Made by a program: the position numbers and the translations under genes. A stretch of DNA of 64,000 nucleotides, taken from Paenibacillus sp. 37 (lineage in GTDB: Bacteria; Bacillota; Bacilli; Paenibacillales; Paenibacillaceae). Location: contig NZ_CP043761.1 in the NCBI RefSeq assembly GCF_008386395.1, positions 186,001 to 250,000 on the forward strand, written 5' to 3'. Below the pieces are notes generated by a model, which saw nothing but the letters and a program-made list of their open reading frames with translations, made no database searches and was not told where the DNA came from. This document shows positions 19,838 to 28,606 of the stretch, piece by piece (within the stretch, counting starts at the first letter, position 1; each line of letters begins with the position of its first letter).

Positions 19838-21151
19838 ATGAAAGCGCTATTAAAAAAATCGGCAAGTCTAATTCTGACGCTGGGCATTGTAAGCAGTCTG
19901 GTGGCATGTTCAACCGATTCGTCCGGCGGTGCACAGGGGGAAAGTAATGGCAAGATCAAGCTGACACTGTGGGATCAATCGGTCGGCAATACCGATCCTT
20001 CGGCCAAGCTGCTACCCGAGATTGTGGAGAAATGGAACAGCGAGCATCCAGACATTCAGGTTGAACGTACGGGCACAACAGGAGAACAGTACAAAACCAA
20101 AGTCAAAACATCGATTGCAGCTGGTGAAGCGCCGGACCTGTTCTATGGCATGGGCGGCGGCAGCTTCATGCAGCCTTACATCAAATCCGGTAATGTGCTG
20201 GAAATCTCAGGTTACCTGACGGACGATATCAAAGAACGGATGGGCCCGGGGATGGCTGAGGCGATCAATATGGACGGCAAAATCTACACATTGCCCGTGT
20301 ACACACATATCGCCAACCTTTACGTGAATACGGAATTGTTCGAGCAGGCGGGTGCCAAGATTCCAACCACCTATAATGAACTGCTGGATGCAGTCGCCAA
20401 GCTGAAAGCGGCAGGTATCACTCCAGCTGTAATTGGGGAAAAGGACCGCTGGCCGGGCATGTACTGGTACGACATTATTGCGATGCGTCAGGCAGGCAAT
20501 GCTGCGGTGATGGAAGCCTTTAAAGATCCGTCAAAATGGAATTCGCCCGACTTTGTTGCCGCCGCGACCAAGATGCAGCAGCTTGCGCAAGCAGGGGCTT
20601 TCAACAGCAGCATGTTCAGCATGAGCTATGACGAGATGCTTGGGGCATTCAATGCAGGCAACGGGGCGATGATGTTCCAGGCCAACTGGGTGAATGCAGG
20701 AATTGAGGATCCGTCCTCCGTAGTCAAAGGCAAAGTGAAAGTGATTCCGTTCCCGGTGTTTGAGGATGGGCAAGGCACAAATACCGAAATCTTCGGCGGA
20801 GCCGTGGATGGTTTCTACATTAACCAGAATACCAAACATCCGAAAGAAGCGGTGGAATTCCTCATGTATCTGAGCGAACAGCTCGGTACGCAAGGTTTCC
20901 TGGCCGGAGCCGGTCTGCCAAGCTGGAAAACCGATGCACTCGACACGTCCAGTCTGTCCTCCCTGGATCTGTCTGCGGCAGATATTATGAAAACGGCGAC
21001 CTCATTCATCGCGTGGTGGGATAACATTCTGCCAGCGGAGTCTGCCGAGGCGCACAAAAACCTGATTGCCCAGTTGCTGGCTGGCGATGTAACACCTGAG
21101 GAGTTCTGCAAACAAATGGCACAGCTCAAACCAACAGAGCTGAGCTTGTAG
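19838..21151 (+). CDS. Sugar ABC transporter substrate-binding lipoprotein (family 1)
   Basis: 437 residues. Lipoprotein signal with lipobox LVAC (Cys24), then a Ser/Gly linker and a family-1 extracellular binding fold beginning KIKLTLWDQSVGN, with VNTELFEQAGAKIPTTYNELL. It captures an oligosaccharide or sugar outside the membrane and delivers it to the two permeases that follow. The start at 19838 follows GGGAGG at 19823-19828. About 190 bases separate it from the regulator gene. Confidence 0.93.
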   Translation: MKALLKKSASLILTLGIVSSLVACSTDSSGGAQGESNGKIKLTLWDQSVGNTDPSAKLLPEIVEKWNSEHPDIQVERTGTTGEQYKTKVKTSIAAGEAPDLFYGMGGGSFMQPYIKSGNVLEISGYLTDDIKERMGPGMAEAINMDGKIYTLPVYTHIANLYVNTELFEQAGAKIPTTYNELLDAVAKLKAAGITPAVIGEKDRWPGMYWYDIIAMRQAGNAAVMEAFKDPSKWNSPDFVAAATKMQQLAQAGAFNSSMFSMSYDEMLGAFNAGNGAMMFQANWVNAGIEDPSSVVKGKVKVIPFPVFEDGQGTNTEIFGGAVDGFYINQNTKHPKEAVEFLMYLSEQLGTQGFLAGAGLPSWKTDALDTSSLSSLDLSAADIMKTATSFIAWWDNILPAESAEAHKNLIAQLLAGDVTPEEFCKQMAQLKPTELSL

Positions 21152-21251
21152 ATCGCGCAGGCTAATATGCGCATAATCAATCCATACACGTGTAAGCTCG
21201 TGTTGAGCTTGCCAAGCTGAAGCCTGCTAACAATGAAGATGAACCCAAACG

Positions 21252-21282
21252 AGGCGTGGTCCGGTATATGCCGGTCACGCCT
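21252..21282 (+). other. Stable intercistronic hairpin between binding protein and permease
   Basis: AGGCGTG pairs with CACGCCT, with an inner CCGG/CCGG pair and a TATATG loop, ending just before the permease ribosome site. No T run follows, so it is more likely an mRNA-stabilising or attenuating hairpin that favours binding protein over permease. Confidence 0.5.
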
Positions 21283-21299
21283 TTGAGAGGAGAACAATA

Positions 21300-22169
21300 A
21301 TGAACTCTGTATTTTCCAATAAAGGCACGATCGCCGTCTTTGTACTGCCCACCCTGATTCTGTTCTGCGGCATTGTGCTTATTCCGATCTTTGTCTCCAG
21401 TTACTACAGTCTGCTGGACTGGAACGGCGTAGGCAGGGGGACATTTATCGGCCTGGACAACTATGTGGAGATGTTTAAGGATACCCGTGTGCTGAATTCG
21501 ATCAAAAACTCTCTGTTATTCGCGGGTGCTTCGGTGTTCATTCAACTGCCGATCTCGCTGGTGCTCGCACTGATTCTGGCGTCCAACGTCAAGGGGGAAG
21601 GGTTCTACCGGACCGTGTATTTCATCCCGGTATTGATCTCAACGGTGGTTATTGCCCAGTTGTGGTCAAAAATCTACAATGCTGATTATGGCCTGCTGAA
21701 CGTGCTGCTGCAGAATATCGGCTTATCCCACTGGGCGCAAGATTGGCTGGGTCAGAAGCACACGGCACTTGCGGCTTCTTTTATCCCAACCCTATGGCAG
21801 TACGTGGGGTATCACATGCTGCTGATGTATGCAGGAGCGAAGTCCGTGTCTCAGGATGTGCTCGAGGCTGCTCGAATGGATGGTGCTTCACGTCTTCGCA
21901 CGGCTTGGTCCATTATGATCCCGCTGATGAAACCGATTCTGAAGGTGAGCCTTGTATTTTCGGTCATTGGCGCATTTAAGGTGTTTGACCTGATCTATGT
22001 GCTGACGGGCGGCGGGCCGTTCTACACCACTGAAGTGCCGAGCACGCTGATGTACGCTACCATTTTTGATACGTTCCGGTATGGATATGGCAGCGCGATT
22101 TCGGTCTTTATCATTGTGGAGTGTCTGGTATGTACGATCCTCATTAATTCATTGTTCAAAACGGAATAG
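21300..22169 (+). CDS. Sugar ABC transporter permease (MalF/UgpA type)
   Basis: 289 residues, six predicted membrane helices, with the coupling-helix EAA motif EAARMDGASRLRTAWSIMIP near residue 190. It has CUT1-family length. AGAGGAG precedes the ATG at 21300. It pairs with the next gene to form the membrane channel. No ATPase gene lies nearby, so a shared MsmX-like ATPase elsewhere is expected. Confidence 0.93.
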   Translation: MNSVFSNKGTIAVFVLPTLILFCGIVLIPIFVSSYYSLLDWNGVGRGTFIGLDNYVEMFKDTRVLNSIKNSLLFAGASVFIQLPISLVLALILASNVKGEGFYRTVYFIPVLISTVVIAQLWSKIYNADYGLLNVLLQNIGLSHWAQDWLGQKHTALAASFIPTLWQYVGYHMLLMYAGAKSVSQDVLEAARMDGASRLRTAWSIMIPLMKPILKVSLVFSVIGAFKVFDLIYVLTGGGPFYTTEVPSTLMYATIFDTFRYGYGSAISVFIIVECLVCTILINSLFKTE

Positions 22170-22184
22170 AAGGAGGCATGAGGC

Positions 22185-23060
22185 ATGAGTACCGTAGAAG
22201 TCATGTTGCAAAAAAAGCCCAAGCCAAGGTCCATCTCCGGACCAATCGGGAAAGTGTTCCTGCAAGCGTTTCTGATCCTCGTCGCAATTGTGCAGATCTA
22301 CCCGCTCATCTGGCTGGCGCTATTTTCCTTGAAGGATAACAGTGAAATCTTCAGCGGCGATGTTGCCGGATTGCCAAAGGCGTTTCTGTGGAGCAACTAT
22401 ACTAAAGCCATGTCCGACGGCCATGTGCTGACCTATTTTATGAATAGCGTGCTGGTCACAGCGGCCTCCATTGTCTTGGTACTGATCTTGTCTTCGATGA
22501 CGGGATACGCAATCACAAGAATGAATTGGAAGCTCAGCGGGCTCACGATGACGATTATTTTGCTGGGCATGATGGTGCCGATACATGCGGCGCTGCTGCC
22601 ATTGTTTATTATTTTGAAGAATCTGAGCCTGCTCAACAGCTATTGGTCACTGATCATTCCCTATGTGGCGTTTGGCATTCCGATGGCGGTATTCATTCTG
22701 GGCAGCTTTTTCAAAGGTATCCCGCGAGAGATGGAGGAGTCGGCGGTGATTGACGGCTGCGGCATCTACCGGACGTTTTTCTCTATCATTCTGCCTCTAG
22801 TAACCCCGGCTATATCAACGGTAGCCATCTTCACGTTTTTGTCGTGCTGGAATGAGCTGATGTTTGCGGTCACGTTTATCAATAACACGGATTATCAGAC
22901 ATTGACGGTGGGCATGATGTCGATGGTGGGAACGTACATTACGCAATGGGGCATCATTGGTGCGGGACTGATGATTACGACGGTGCCAACTGTAGTCATC
23001 TATCTGCTGTTGAACAAACAGGTGCAGAAGAGCATGATCGCAGGTGCAATCAAAGGTTAG
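22185..23060 (+). CDS. Sugar ABC transporter permease (MalG/UgpE type)
   Basis: 291 residues, six membrane helices, EAA-type loop EESAVIDGCGIYRTFFSIIL and the characteristic C-terminal KSMIAGAIKG ending. It starts 15 bases after the first permease, with GAAGGAGG as ribosome site. It completes the binding protein-permease-permease set controlled by the upstream two-component pair. Confidence 0.93.
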   Translation: MSTVEVMLQKKPKPRSISGPIGKVFLQAFLILVAIVQIYPLIWLALFSLKDNSEIFSGDVAGLPKAFLWSNYTKAMSDGHVLTYFMNSVLVTAASIVLVLILSSMTGYAITRMNWKLSGLTMTIILLGMMVPIHAALLPLFIILKNLSLLNSYWSLIIPYVAFGIPMAVFILGSFFKGIPREMEESAVIDGCGIYRTFFSIILPLVTPAISTVAIFTFLSCWNELMFAVTFINNTDYQTLTVGMMSMVGTYITQWGIIGAGLMITTVPTVVIYLLLNKQVQKSMIAGAIKG

Positions 23061-23173
23061 CTGGTGGCTGGACTGGAGGTGTGGCGGTAGAAGGGCTTGC
23101 TGCTCGCTCGCTGTACTCTCTTTCTGGTGGGTATCGGCTTGATTCGGGATTTCGCAAGGTGTGATCTCTGGAC

Positions 23174-23187
23174 TAGACCGCGGTCTA
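23174..23187. promoter_or_regulatory. Perfect 14-base palindrome before the deacetylase gene
   Basis: TAGACCGCGGTCTA lies 58 bases upstream of the start at 23246. The position suits an operator, but no matching promoter or regulator is identified. Confidence 0.3.
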
Positions 23188-23245
23188 TGAACATGGAATA
23201 ATAAGGGGTATGTAGCCAGTCAGTTGCAGAGAGGGGTCATTATTT

Positions 23246-23887
23246 ATGGTCAATATCGCGATGGTAGAGCAGGAGTCAGTTCGGGAAAAGGTTGTGGCGT
23301 TCACGTTTGATGATGGGCCGCATCCGGTGTATACACCTCAAGTACTTGAGATATTCCGTCGTGCGGGTGGGCAGGCGACGTTTTTCATGATCGGGAAAGA
23401 GATAGAGGCTCATCCGGAGATTGCGGCGGAGGTACACCGTGAAGGGCATGAGATCGCAAACCATACATACACGCATCCGGACCTGACCAAGCTGACGCTG
23501 GAGGAAGCCGGGGAAGAGTTGCAACGCGCAGAACATCTTGTTCAAGAAGTTACGGGGCAACCTGCCCGCAGCTTCCGACCGCCGTATTTTGGCGTAAACG
23601 ATGATATATTGTCTCTGGCAGCGGAGCGTGGATATCGCACGATTGGTGCGGTCAACGGTGATGCGAAAGATTGGGATAATCCTGGCGTTGAGCATATCGT
23701 GGAGCATACCCGGTCTGCGGTCAAACCTGGCAGTGTGCTCATATTCCATGACGGGTATGGTGATCGTTCCCAGACGGTGGAGGCGGTTCGTGTGCTGGTG
23801 GAGGAACTGGTCACAGAAGGGTATCGATTGGTGACGGTGAGTGAGCTGCTGGACATTTCTCGTGAGCAGGATGAAAAGATAACATAA
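23246..23887 (+). CDS. Polysaccharide deacetylase (NodB domain)
   Basis: 213 residues consisting almost only of a carbohydrate-esterase-4 NodB domain. Catalytic and metal motifs TFDDGP, HTYTHP and RPPYFG are present, and the later LIFHDGYGD supplies the final histidine. It removes N-acetyl groups from peptidoglycan or chitin-type polymers. No signal peptide or membrane anchor is visible, which is unusual for an enzyme expected to act outside. The start is taken at 23246 behind GAGAGGGG. Confidence 0.9.
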   Translation: MVNIAMVEQESVREKVVAFTFDDGPHPVYTPQVLEIFRRAGGQATFFMIGKEIEAHPEIAAEVHREGHEIANHTYTHPDLTKLTLEEAGEELQRAEHLVQEVTGQPARSFRPPYFGVNDDILSLAAERGYRTIGAVNGDAKDWDNPGVEHIVEHTRSAVKPGSVLIFHDGYGDRSQTVEAVRVLVEELVTEGYRLVTVSELLDISREQDEKIT

Positions 23888-23893
23888 TCAAGT

Positions 23894-23928
23894 GGACCCA
23901 TCATTCTTTGAATGACAGGGTCCTTTTT
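23894..23928 (+). terminator. Terminator after the deacetylase
   Basis: GGACCC/GGGTCC outer stem with TCATTC/GAATGA inner stem and TTT loop, then TTTTT. Confidence 0.85.
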
Positions 23929-24033
23929 ATATATAATTTATATAGGAAGAACGGAGCGAAAGCACAAACTTTGCTTGCCCTCTCAAACTACTTTATAATA
24001 ATAGGCTAAACTAGATTATGTCAGGAGGAAACA

Positions 24034-25287
24034 ATGGACTTTATCAAAAATCAACTAGAAGAACTCGGCATGAGTGGACCCTCCATTGGATACCTTTCAA
24101 ACATCATTATGATTATTTTTATAGCAGTGATCTCGATATTGGCGAATGTGATTGCCAAGCGAGTGGTACTGAAGACGGTGCATCGTATTGTAAGTAACAA
24201 CCGTTTCAAGTGGGGCCACATCGTGGTTCAGAAAAATTTATTTCAGAAGCTGTCGCATCTCGTGCCAGCCATTATAATCTATTATTCGGCTTATATTTTC
24301 TCGCCCTATCAGGCCATAATTGAAAAAGCAGCCATGACCTACATGATTGTCATCATGATCACGGTACTGAATGCTTTGCTTAATGTATTCGATGATATCT
24401 ATCGTACCTATGAGGTGTCGAAGATTCGCCCAATCAAGAGTTACATTCAGGTAGCCAAGATCGTCCTGTACATTATCGGGGGTATTATCGTCATCTCCAG
24501 CCTGATTGGACAAAATCCGCTCATTATCCTCAGTGGACTTGGGGCATTATCGGCGGTATTAATGCTCGTGTTCAAAGACTCGATCCTGGGCCTCGTGGCG
24601 GGTGTACAGCTATCGTCAAACGATATGGTGCGCGTTGGTGACTGGATCGAGATGCCAAAGTATAATGCAGACGGGGACGTCATCGACATTACATTGAACA
24701 CAGTGAAAGTGATGAATTTTGATAAAACGATTACGATGATTCCAAGCTATGCCCTCATCTCGGACTCGTTCCGTAACTGGAGAGGCATGCAGGTGTCCGG
24801 CGGCAGAAGGATTAAGCGGAGTATATATATTGATATCAGCAGTATCCGTTTTTGTACGGAAGAGATGGTGGCTGAATTTGAGAAAATTCACTACCTGACT
24901 GATTATGTCACGGAAAAATTAAAGGAAATTCAAGCATACAACATGGAGCACGAGGTGAATACCGAAAGCAACGTGAACGGCAGACAGCTGACAAACGTCG
25001 GTGTGTTCCGGGAATATATCCATCAATATTTGAGGAACCATCCAAAAATCAATAAAGATATGACGATGATTGTGCGACAATTAGCACCGGAAGATCGCGG
25101 TCTGCCTCTGGAAATCTATGCATTCAGCAATGATATCAACTGGGGTGTGTATGAGAACGTTCAGGCGGATATCTTTGACCATATCTTCGCGGTGGCGTCA
25201 ACATTTGGACTGCGGGCCTTCCAGAATCCAACCGGACATGACATTGTGCAACTGAAAGAGGATAAGCAATATGCGCGAGAGTATTAA
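24034..25287 (+). CDS. MscS-family mechanosensitive channel (YbdG/MscM-like)
   Basis: 417 residues. About five membrane helices in the first 190 residues are followed by the MscS pore-lining and beta domain region GLGALSAVLMLVFKDSILGLVAGVQLSSNDMVRVGDWIEMP. The C-terminal cytoplasmic domain is extended as in the miniconductance YbdG group. It probably releases solutes on osmotic downshift. CAGGAGGA precedes the ATG at 24034. Monocistronic. Confidence 0.9.
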   Translation: MDFIKNQLEELGMSGPSIGYLSNIIMIIFIAVISILANVIAKRVVLKTVHRIVSNNRFKWGHIVVQKNLFQKLSHLVPAIIIYYSAYIFSPYQAIIEKAAMTYMIVIMITVLNALLNVFDDIYRTYEVSKIRPIKSYIQVAKIVLYIIGGIIVISSLIGQNPLIILSGLGALSAVLMLVFKDSILGLVAGVQLSSNDMVRVGDWIEMPKYNADGDVIDITLNTVKVMNFDKTITMIPSYALISDSFRNWRGMQVSGGRRIKRSIYIDISSIRFCTEEMVAEFEKIHYLTDYVTEKLKEIQAYNMEHEVNTESNVNGRQLTNVGVFREYIHQYLRNHPKINKDMTMIVRQLAPEDRGLPLEIYAFSNDINWGVYENVQADIFDHIFAVASTFGLRAFQNPTGHDIVQLKEDKQYAREY

Positions 25288-25310
25288 GAAGATTTATCAA
25301 AATAGATGTG

Positions 25311-25337
25311 ACGGCCACCATATTGGTGGTCGTTTTT
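25311..25337 (+). terminator. Terminator after the channel gene
   Basis: ACGGCCACCA pairs with TGGTGGTCGT around a three-base loop, then TTTTG. Confidence 0.8.
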
Positions 25338-25444
25338 GCGTTGAGATGTTCTTCCCATTCGGCCATTTATTTACGAGACGGACAGATTAAGTTCATGGGA
25401 TAGGGTTCAATACAGATAACAAAACAGATATACTGTAAAAAAAG

Positions 25445-25473
25445 TGGACAATACATATATTTTTCATTATATT
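25445..25473 (+). promoter_or_regulatory. Promoter of the secreted PPC-like protein
   Basis: TGGACA (25445-25450), 17 bases, TATATT (25468-25473), with a second TATAAT overlapping it. The ~314-base gap after the channel gene holds this and the terminator; nothing else is evident. Confidence 0.5.
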
Positions 25474-25601
25474 ATAATTAATTCCATATTTTGAAAGGGG
25501 TGATTTGGAGCTTTTTCTGATCAGGCGTGTCTATGAACGAGGGAAAAGCATGAAGTCTCTTTGGCGTGCTAACTTTTCAAAAGAAATGGAGGGAGAATGA
25601 A

Positions 25602-26051
25602 ATGAAGAAAACATTGTATGCTGCTATTATGATGGCGCTTTTATCAGGATCGATTGTGGGTACGGCCTTGGCGGATAATTACGAGTCGAATGACACTTTG
25701 AGCACCGCGTATAAAATCCCAACGCAAACGGTAGCCACTCCCTACGGTCCGGCTTACTGGGGTGGAAGTGCTTGGTCTTATCTATCATCCCCGACAGATG
25801 TAGACTACTTTACATTCAGAGGGCATGGCAAATCTGTCGTGCTGGGTTCTCCTTCCGGCTATGATTACGATTTGTACGCCTATGACAGCGCTGGAAATTT
25901 GGTTGCTTCTTCTACGAATACGTCAGGAGCGGATACGGTTCTTGTCGACTACAATAATGTATATTTTAAAGTGGTAAGCAAAGATGGACGATACAGCGAT
26001 ACCGATGCTTACAGCGTAACCTTTTATAAAAGGGATGTCTGGGTGCCGTGA
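25602..26051 (+). CDS. Small secreted protein with PPC-like beta domain
   Basis: 149 residues. Signal peptide MKKTLYAAIMMALLSGSIVG ending TALA before DNYES. The mature part matches the pattern of bacterial pre-peptidase C-terminal domains: ESNDTLSTAYKIP, DVDYFTF, YDYDLYAYDSAGNLVASS. Such domains usually hang off secreted hydrolases; here it stands alone. The start at 25602 follows GGAGGGAG (25588-25595), and an earlier ATG-like start at 25566 lacks a site. A free-standing adhesion or enzyme-modulating role is possible but unknown. Confidence 0.75.
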   Translation: MKKTLYAAIMMALLSGSIVGTALADNYESNDTLSTAYKIPTQTVATPYGPAYWGGSAWSYLSSPTDVDYFTFRGHGKSVVLGSPSGYDYDLYAYDSAGNLVASSTNTSGADTVLVDYNNVYFKVVSKDGRYSDTDAYSVTFYKRDVWVP

Positions 26052-26116
26052 CCAGCTCGTGAGAGTAAGATAACGTTAGGTATCGTAGACTTTAATGCTT
26101 CCGTCTCATGAATAGG

Positions 26117-26153
26117 AACTCTACCGCCTCAATGAGGTAGTAGAGTTTTATTT
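26117..26153 (+). terminator. Terminator after the PPC-like gene
   Basis: AACTCTAC pairs with GTAGAGTT, inner CCTC/GAGG, then TTATTT. Confidence 0.7.
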
Positions 26154-26232
26154 CTTTAAGCCAATGGTCTTGAAGAATGGGTTACCATATACCCACTTGA
26201 GTTCATTGGAAAATTTAATGGAGGTGAGTGCC

Positions 26233-27477
26233 GTGGCACGTGTATTAGTTGTGATGATCCCTGCAGAAGGCCATATCAATCCGTCGCTTGGATTAATCAA
26301 GGAGTTGATAGAGAGCGGAGATGAGGTCGTCTATTGTTGTACCGAAAAATACCGGACGAAGATTGAAGCGTTAGGCGCACAATATAAAGCCTACTCCTTC
26401 AACGAGGCAACCCTGCTTAACAACCCTGGTATGAAGCCATTTGAACTCAAGCATCCTTACCAATTTTTATATATGATATTGGAAAAAGTTATTCAACGGT
26501 TTATTCCAGATGTTCTGAATCTGATCGAACATGAAACCTACGATTATATCATTTTTGACTCCATAATAGGCTGGGGAGGACAAATTCTAGGTGAGAAGTT
26601 AGGTATACCAACGGTATGCTCAACCAGCACCTTTGTTTTTGTGGAGCCTCTTGGATCAGACAATCAACTGAAGGATGATACGGAGGAGGTCAAAGAGCTA
26701 TATAACAGCATCGTGGAAGTGTCCCAGCAAATAGCTTCCCAGTTCGATGTGGCTGTACCTTCCCTAGCGGAACTTTTAGGGCATTCAGGACAATTGAAGA
26801 TTGTGTATACAAGTCGTTATTTTCAACCCATGGGGGAGAAGCTGGATGACAGCTTTGTATTCACTGGCCCATCGATTATCCCCCGCAAGGATGCGCCAGG
26901 CTTTGCAAACGAGTCTCTGCATGCTCTTTACAAACAGGCAGTTTATATTTCGATGGGAACCATTTTAAATAAGGATCTTGATTTTTATAAGCTTTGCTTT
27001 ACGGCCTTTCGTAATTTGCCTGTGCAGTTTATATTATCTTCTGGGAAGGATACCGATATAGAGCCCATTGCTGATTTGATTCCTGACAATTTCATCATAA
27101 GACCCTATGTCCCTCAATTGGAAGTGTTGCAGTGTGTAGATGCTTTTCTGACACATGCAGGCATGAACAGTACCAGCGAAGCTTTGTATTACAATGTACC
27201 ATTAATTATGCTTCCGTTAACATCGGATCAGCCGCGTGTAGCAGGCCGGGTACAGGAGTTGGGAGCAGGGGTTATCGTGGACAAAAATAACCTTACACCC
27301 GATGTGCTTAGAAACGCAGTATTAGAAGTGCTCGGTAATGCCTCCTACAAGGAGCATGCTGAGGTTATTGGGAAAACGTTACGCGATGCTGGCGGGTATA
27401 AGCAGGCTGCTATGGCCATTAAGAACTTTATAGGCAATCAACCGTTATCGGCCACGCCCATCTCTTCGTTTGAATGA
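26233..27477 (+). CDS. MGT-type UDP-glycosyltransferase
   Basis: 414 residues from GTG 26233 with GGAGGTGA five bases upstream. An earlier frame start at 26164 lacks a ribosome site. GT-B fold, GT1 family: N-terminal RVLVVMIPAEGHINPSLGL acceptor domain with catalytic-type histidine, and C-terminal nucleotide-sugar signature FLTHAGMNSTSEALYYNVPLIMLP. Relatives transfer glucose to macrolides, flavonoids or lipids (YjiC, MGT). Monocistronic, so the substrate is not indicated by context. Confidence 0.9.
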   Translation: MARVLVVMIPAEGHINPSLGLIKELIESGDEVVYCCTEKYRTKIEALGAQYKAYSFNEATLLNNPGMKPFELKHPYQFLYMILEKVIQRFIPDVLNLIEHETYDYIIFDSIIGWGGQILGEKLGIPTVCSTSTFVFVEPLGSDNQLKDDTEEVKELYNSIVEVSQQIASQFDVAVPSLAELLGHSGQLKIVYTSRYFQPMGEKLDDSFVFTGPSIIPRKDAPGFANESLHALYKQAVYISMGTILNKDLDFYKLCFTAFRNLPVQFILSSGKDTDIEPIADLIPDNFIIRPYVPQLEVLQCVDAFLTHAGMNSTSEALYYNVPLIMLPLTSDQPRVAGRVQELGAGVIVDKNNLTPDVLRNAVLEVLGNASYKEHAEVIGKTLRDAGGYKQAAMAIKNFIGNQPLSATPISSFE

Positions 27478-27509
27478 AACGGAGACCGTTCTTTATGAGA
27501 GCTAGAAGA

Positions 27510-27547
27510 GGAAGCCGTCACCCGACTAAAATGGAGTGATGGCTTCC
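27510..27547 (+). terminator. Hairpin after the glycosyltransferase
   Basis: GGAAGCC/GGCTTCC plus TCAC/GTGA stem with a long loop. There is no clean T run, so termination strength is uncertain. Confidence 0.45.
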
Positions 27548-27642
27548 AATTGATTCAAGCGCGTATGGAGGGGTAGATAAACGGAGAGGGGCATTATTTT
27601 TTCCATATTGTTCGTATACCTTTTGCAAAGGAGAGTCTTCAG

Positions 27643-28497
27643 ATGAATCATCGAATTCCGGAATATACATTGAACGATGGCTTGAAAGTGCCTGCAATTG
27701 GATTTGGTACCTATAGTTTAAAAGGTGAAGAAGGCGTTAAATCGATCGCGTTCGCAATGGATGCGGGTTATCGATTAATTGATACGGCGTATAACTATGA
27801 GAATGAGGCAACGGTGGGCAGAGCAATCAAACAAAGCTCCATCGCCAGAGAAGAACTGCTCATTTCCTCGAAGCTGCCGGGGCGTTATCACGCTCATGAT
27901 AAAGCACTGGTGGCGATCCAGGAATCCCTGTACAGAGCGGATCTGGATTATTACGACCTGTATCTGATCCACTGGCCCAATCCGAAAAAGGACATGTATG
28001 TCGAGGCATGGCAAGCACTGATCGAAGCAAAAAAACGTGGATATATCCGATCCATTGGAGTCAGCAACTTCCTGCCTGAGCACAATGAACGGCTGATTAA
28101 GGAAACGGGGGTAGCGCCGAGTCTGAATCAGATTGAGCTACATCCATTCTTCGACCAAGCCGATCAGCGGGAACAGGATACAAAACATGGCATCGTGAAC
28201 GAATCCTGGAGTCCGATCGGACGTGGCAATGATGCCGTACAGGATATTCTGAAGGATGAGAACATTCTTCGGATTGCGGAAACGCATGGCAAAACACCAA
28301 CCCAGATCATTCTGCGCTGGCATGTTCAGCTGGGTTCCATTCCAATTCCGAAAGCGGGCTCCTTGCAGCATCAGCAAGAAAATATTAATATATTCGATTT
28401 TGAGTTGAGCACAGAAGAGATGCGGGTTATCTCTGCATTTAATCGTCCGGATGGACGGTTGTGGGATCAGGACCCAAGTGAGTACGAAGAGTTTTAA
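27643..28497 (+). CDS. Aldo/keto reductase
   Basis: 284 residues, an NADPH-dependent TIM barrel of the AKR5-like group. Tetrad residues are visible in RLIDTAYNYENE (Asp, Tyr), ISSKLPG (Lys) and LIHWPNP (His). The cofactor segment IPIPKAGSLQHQQEN lies near the C-terminus. AAAGGAG precedes the ATG at 27643. It reduces aldehydes or ketones; the natural substrate is unknown. It converges on the GH38 gene through a shared terminator. Confidence 0.92.
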   Translation: MNHRIPEYTLNDGLKVPAIGFGTYSLKGEEGVKSIAFAMDAGYRLIDTAYNYENEATVGRAIKQSSIAREELLISSKLPGRYHAHDKALVAIQESLYRADLDYYDLYLIHWPNPKKDMYVEAWQALIEAKKRGYIRSIGVSNFLPEHNERLIKETGVAPSLNQIELHPFFDQADQREQDTKHGIVNESWSPIGRGNDAVQDILKDENILRIAETHGKTPTQIILRWHVQLGSIPIPKAGSLQHQQENINIFDFELSTEEMRVISAFNRPDGRLWDQDPSEYEEF

Positions 28498-28507
28498 AGA
28501 ACGACAA

Positions 28508-28554
28508 ATAAAGGGCTGCTCCCATGTCAGATATGACAGGAGGCAGCCCTTTAT
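28508..28554. terminator. Bidirectional terminator between aldo/keto reductase and GH38
   Basis: ATAAAGGGCTGC pairs with GCAGCCCTTTAT, inner TGTCA/TGACA, loop GATA. A/T runs on both sides suit both converging genes. Confidence 0.8.
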
Positions 28555-28606
28555 TGTTGAAGCATAGTAAGCAATGTTGCAGTTTTTCATGTTGCGTAAT
28601 TTCTGC

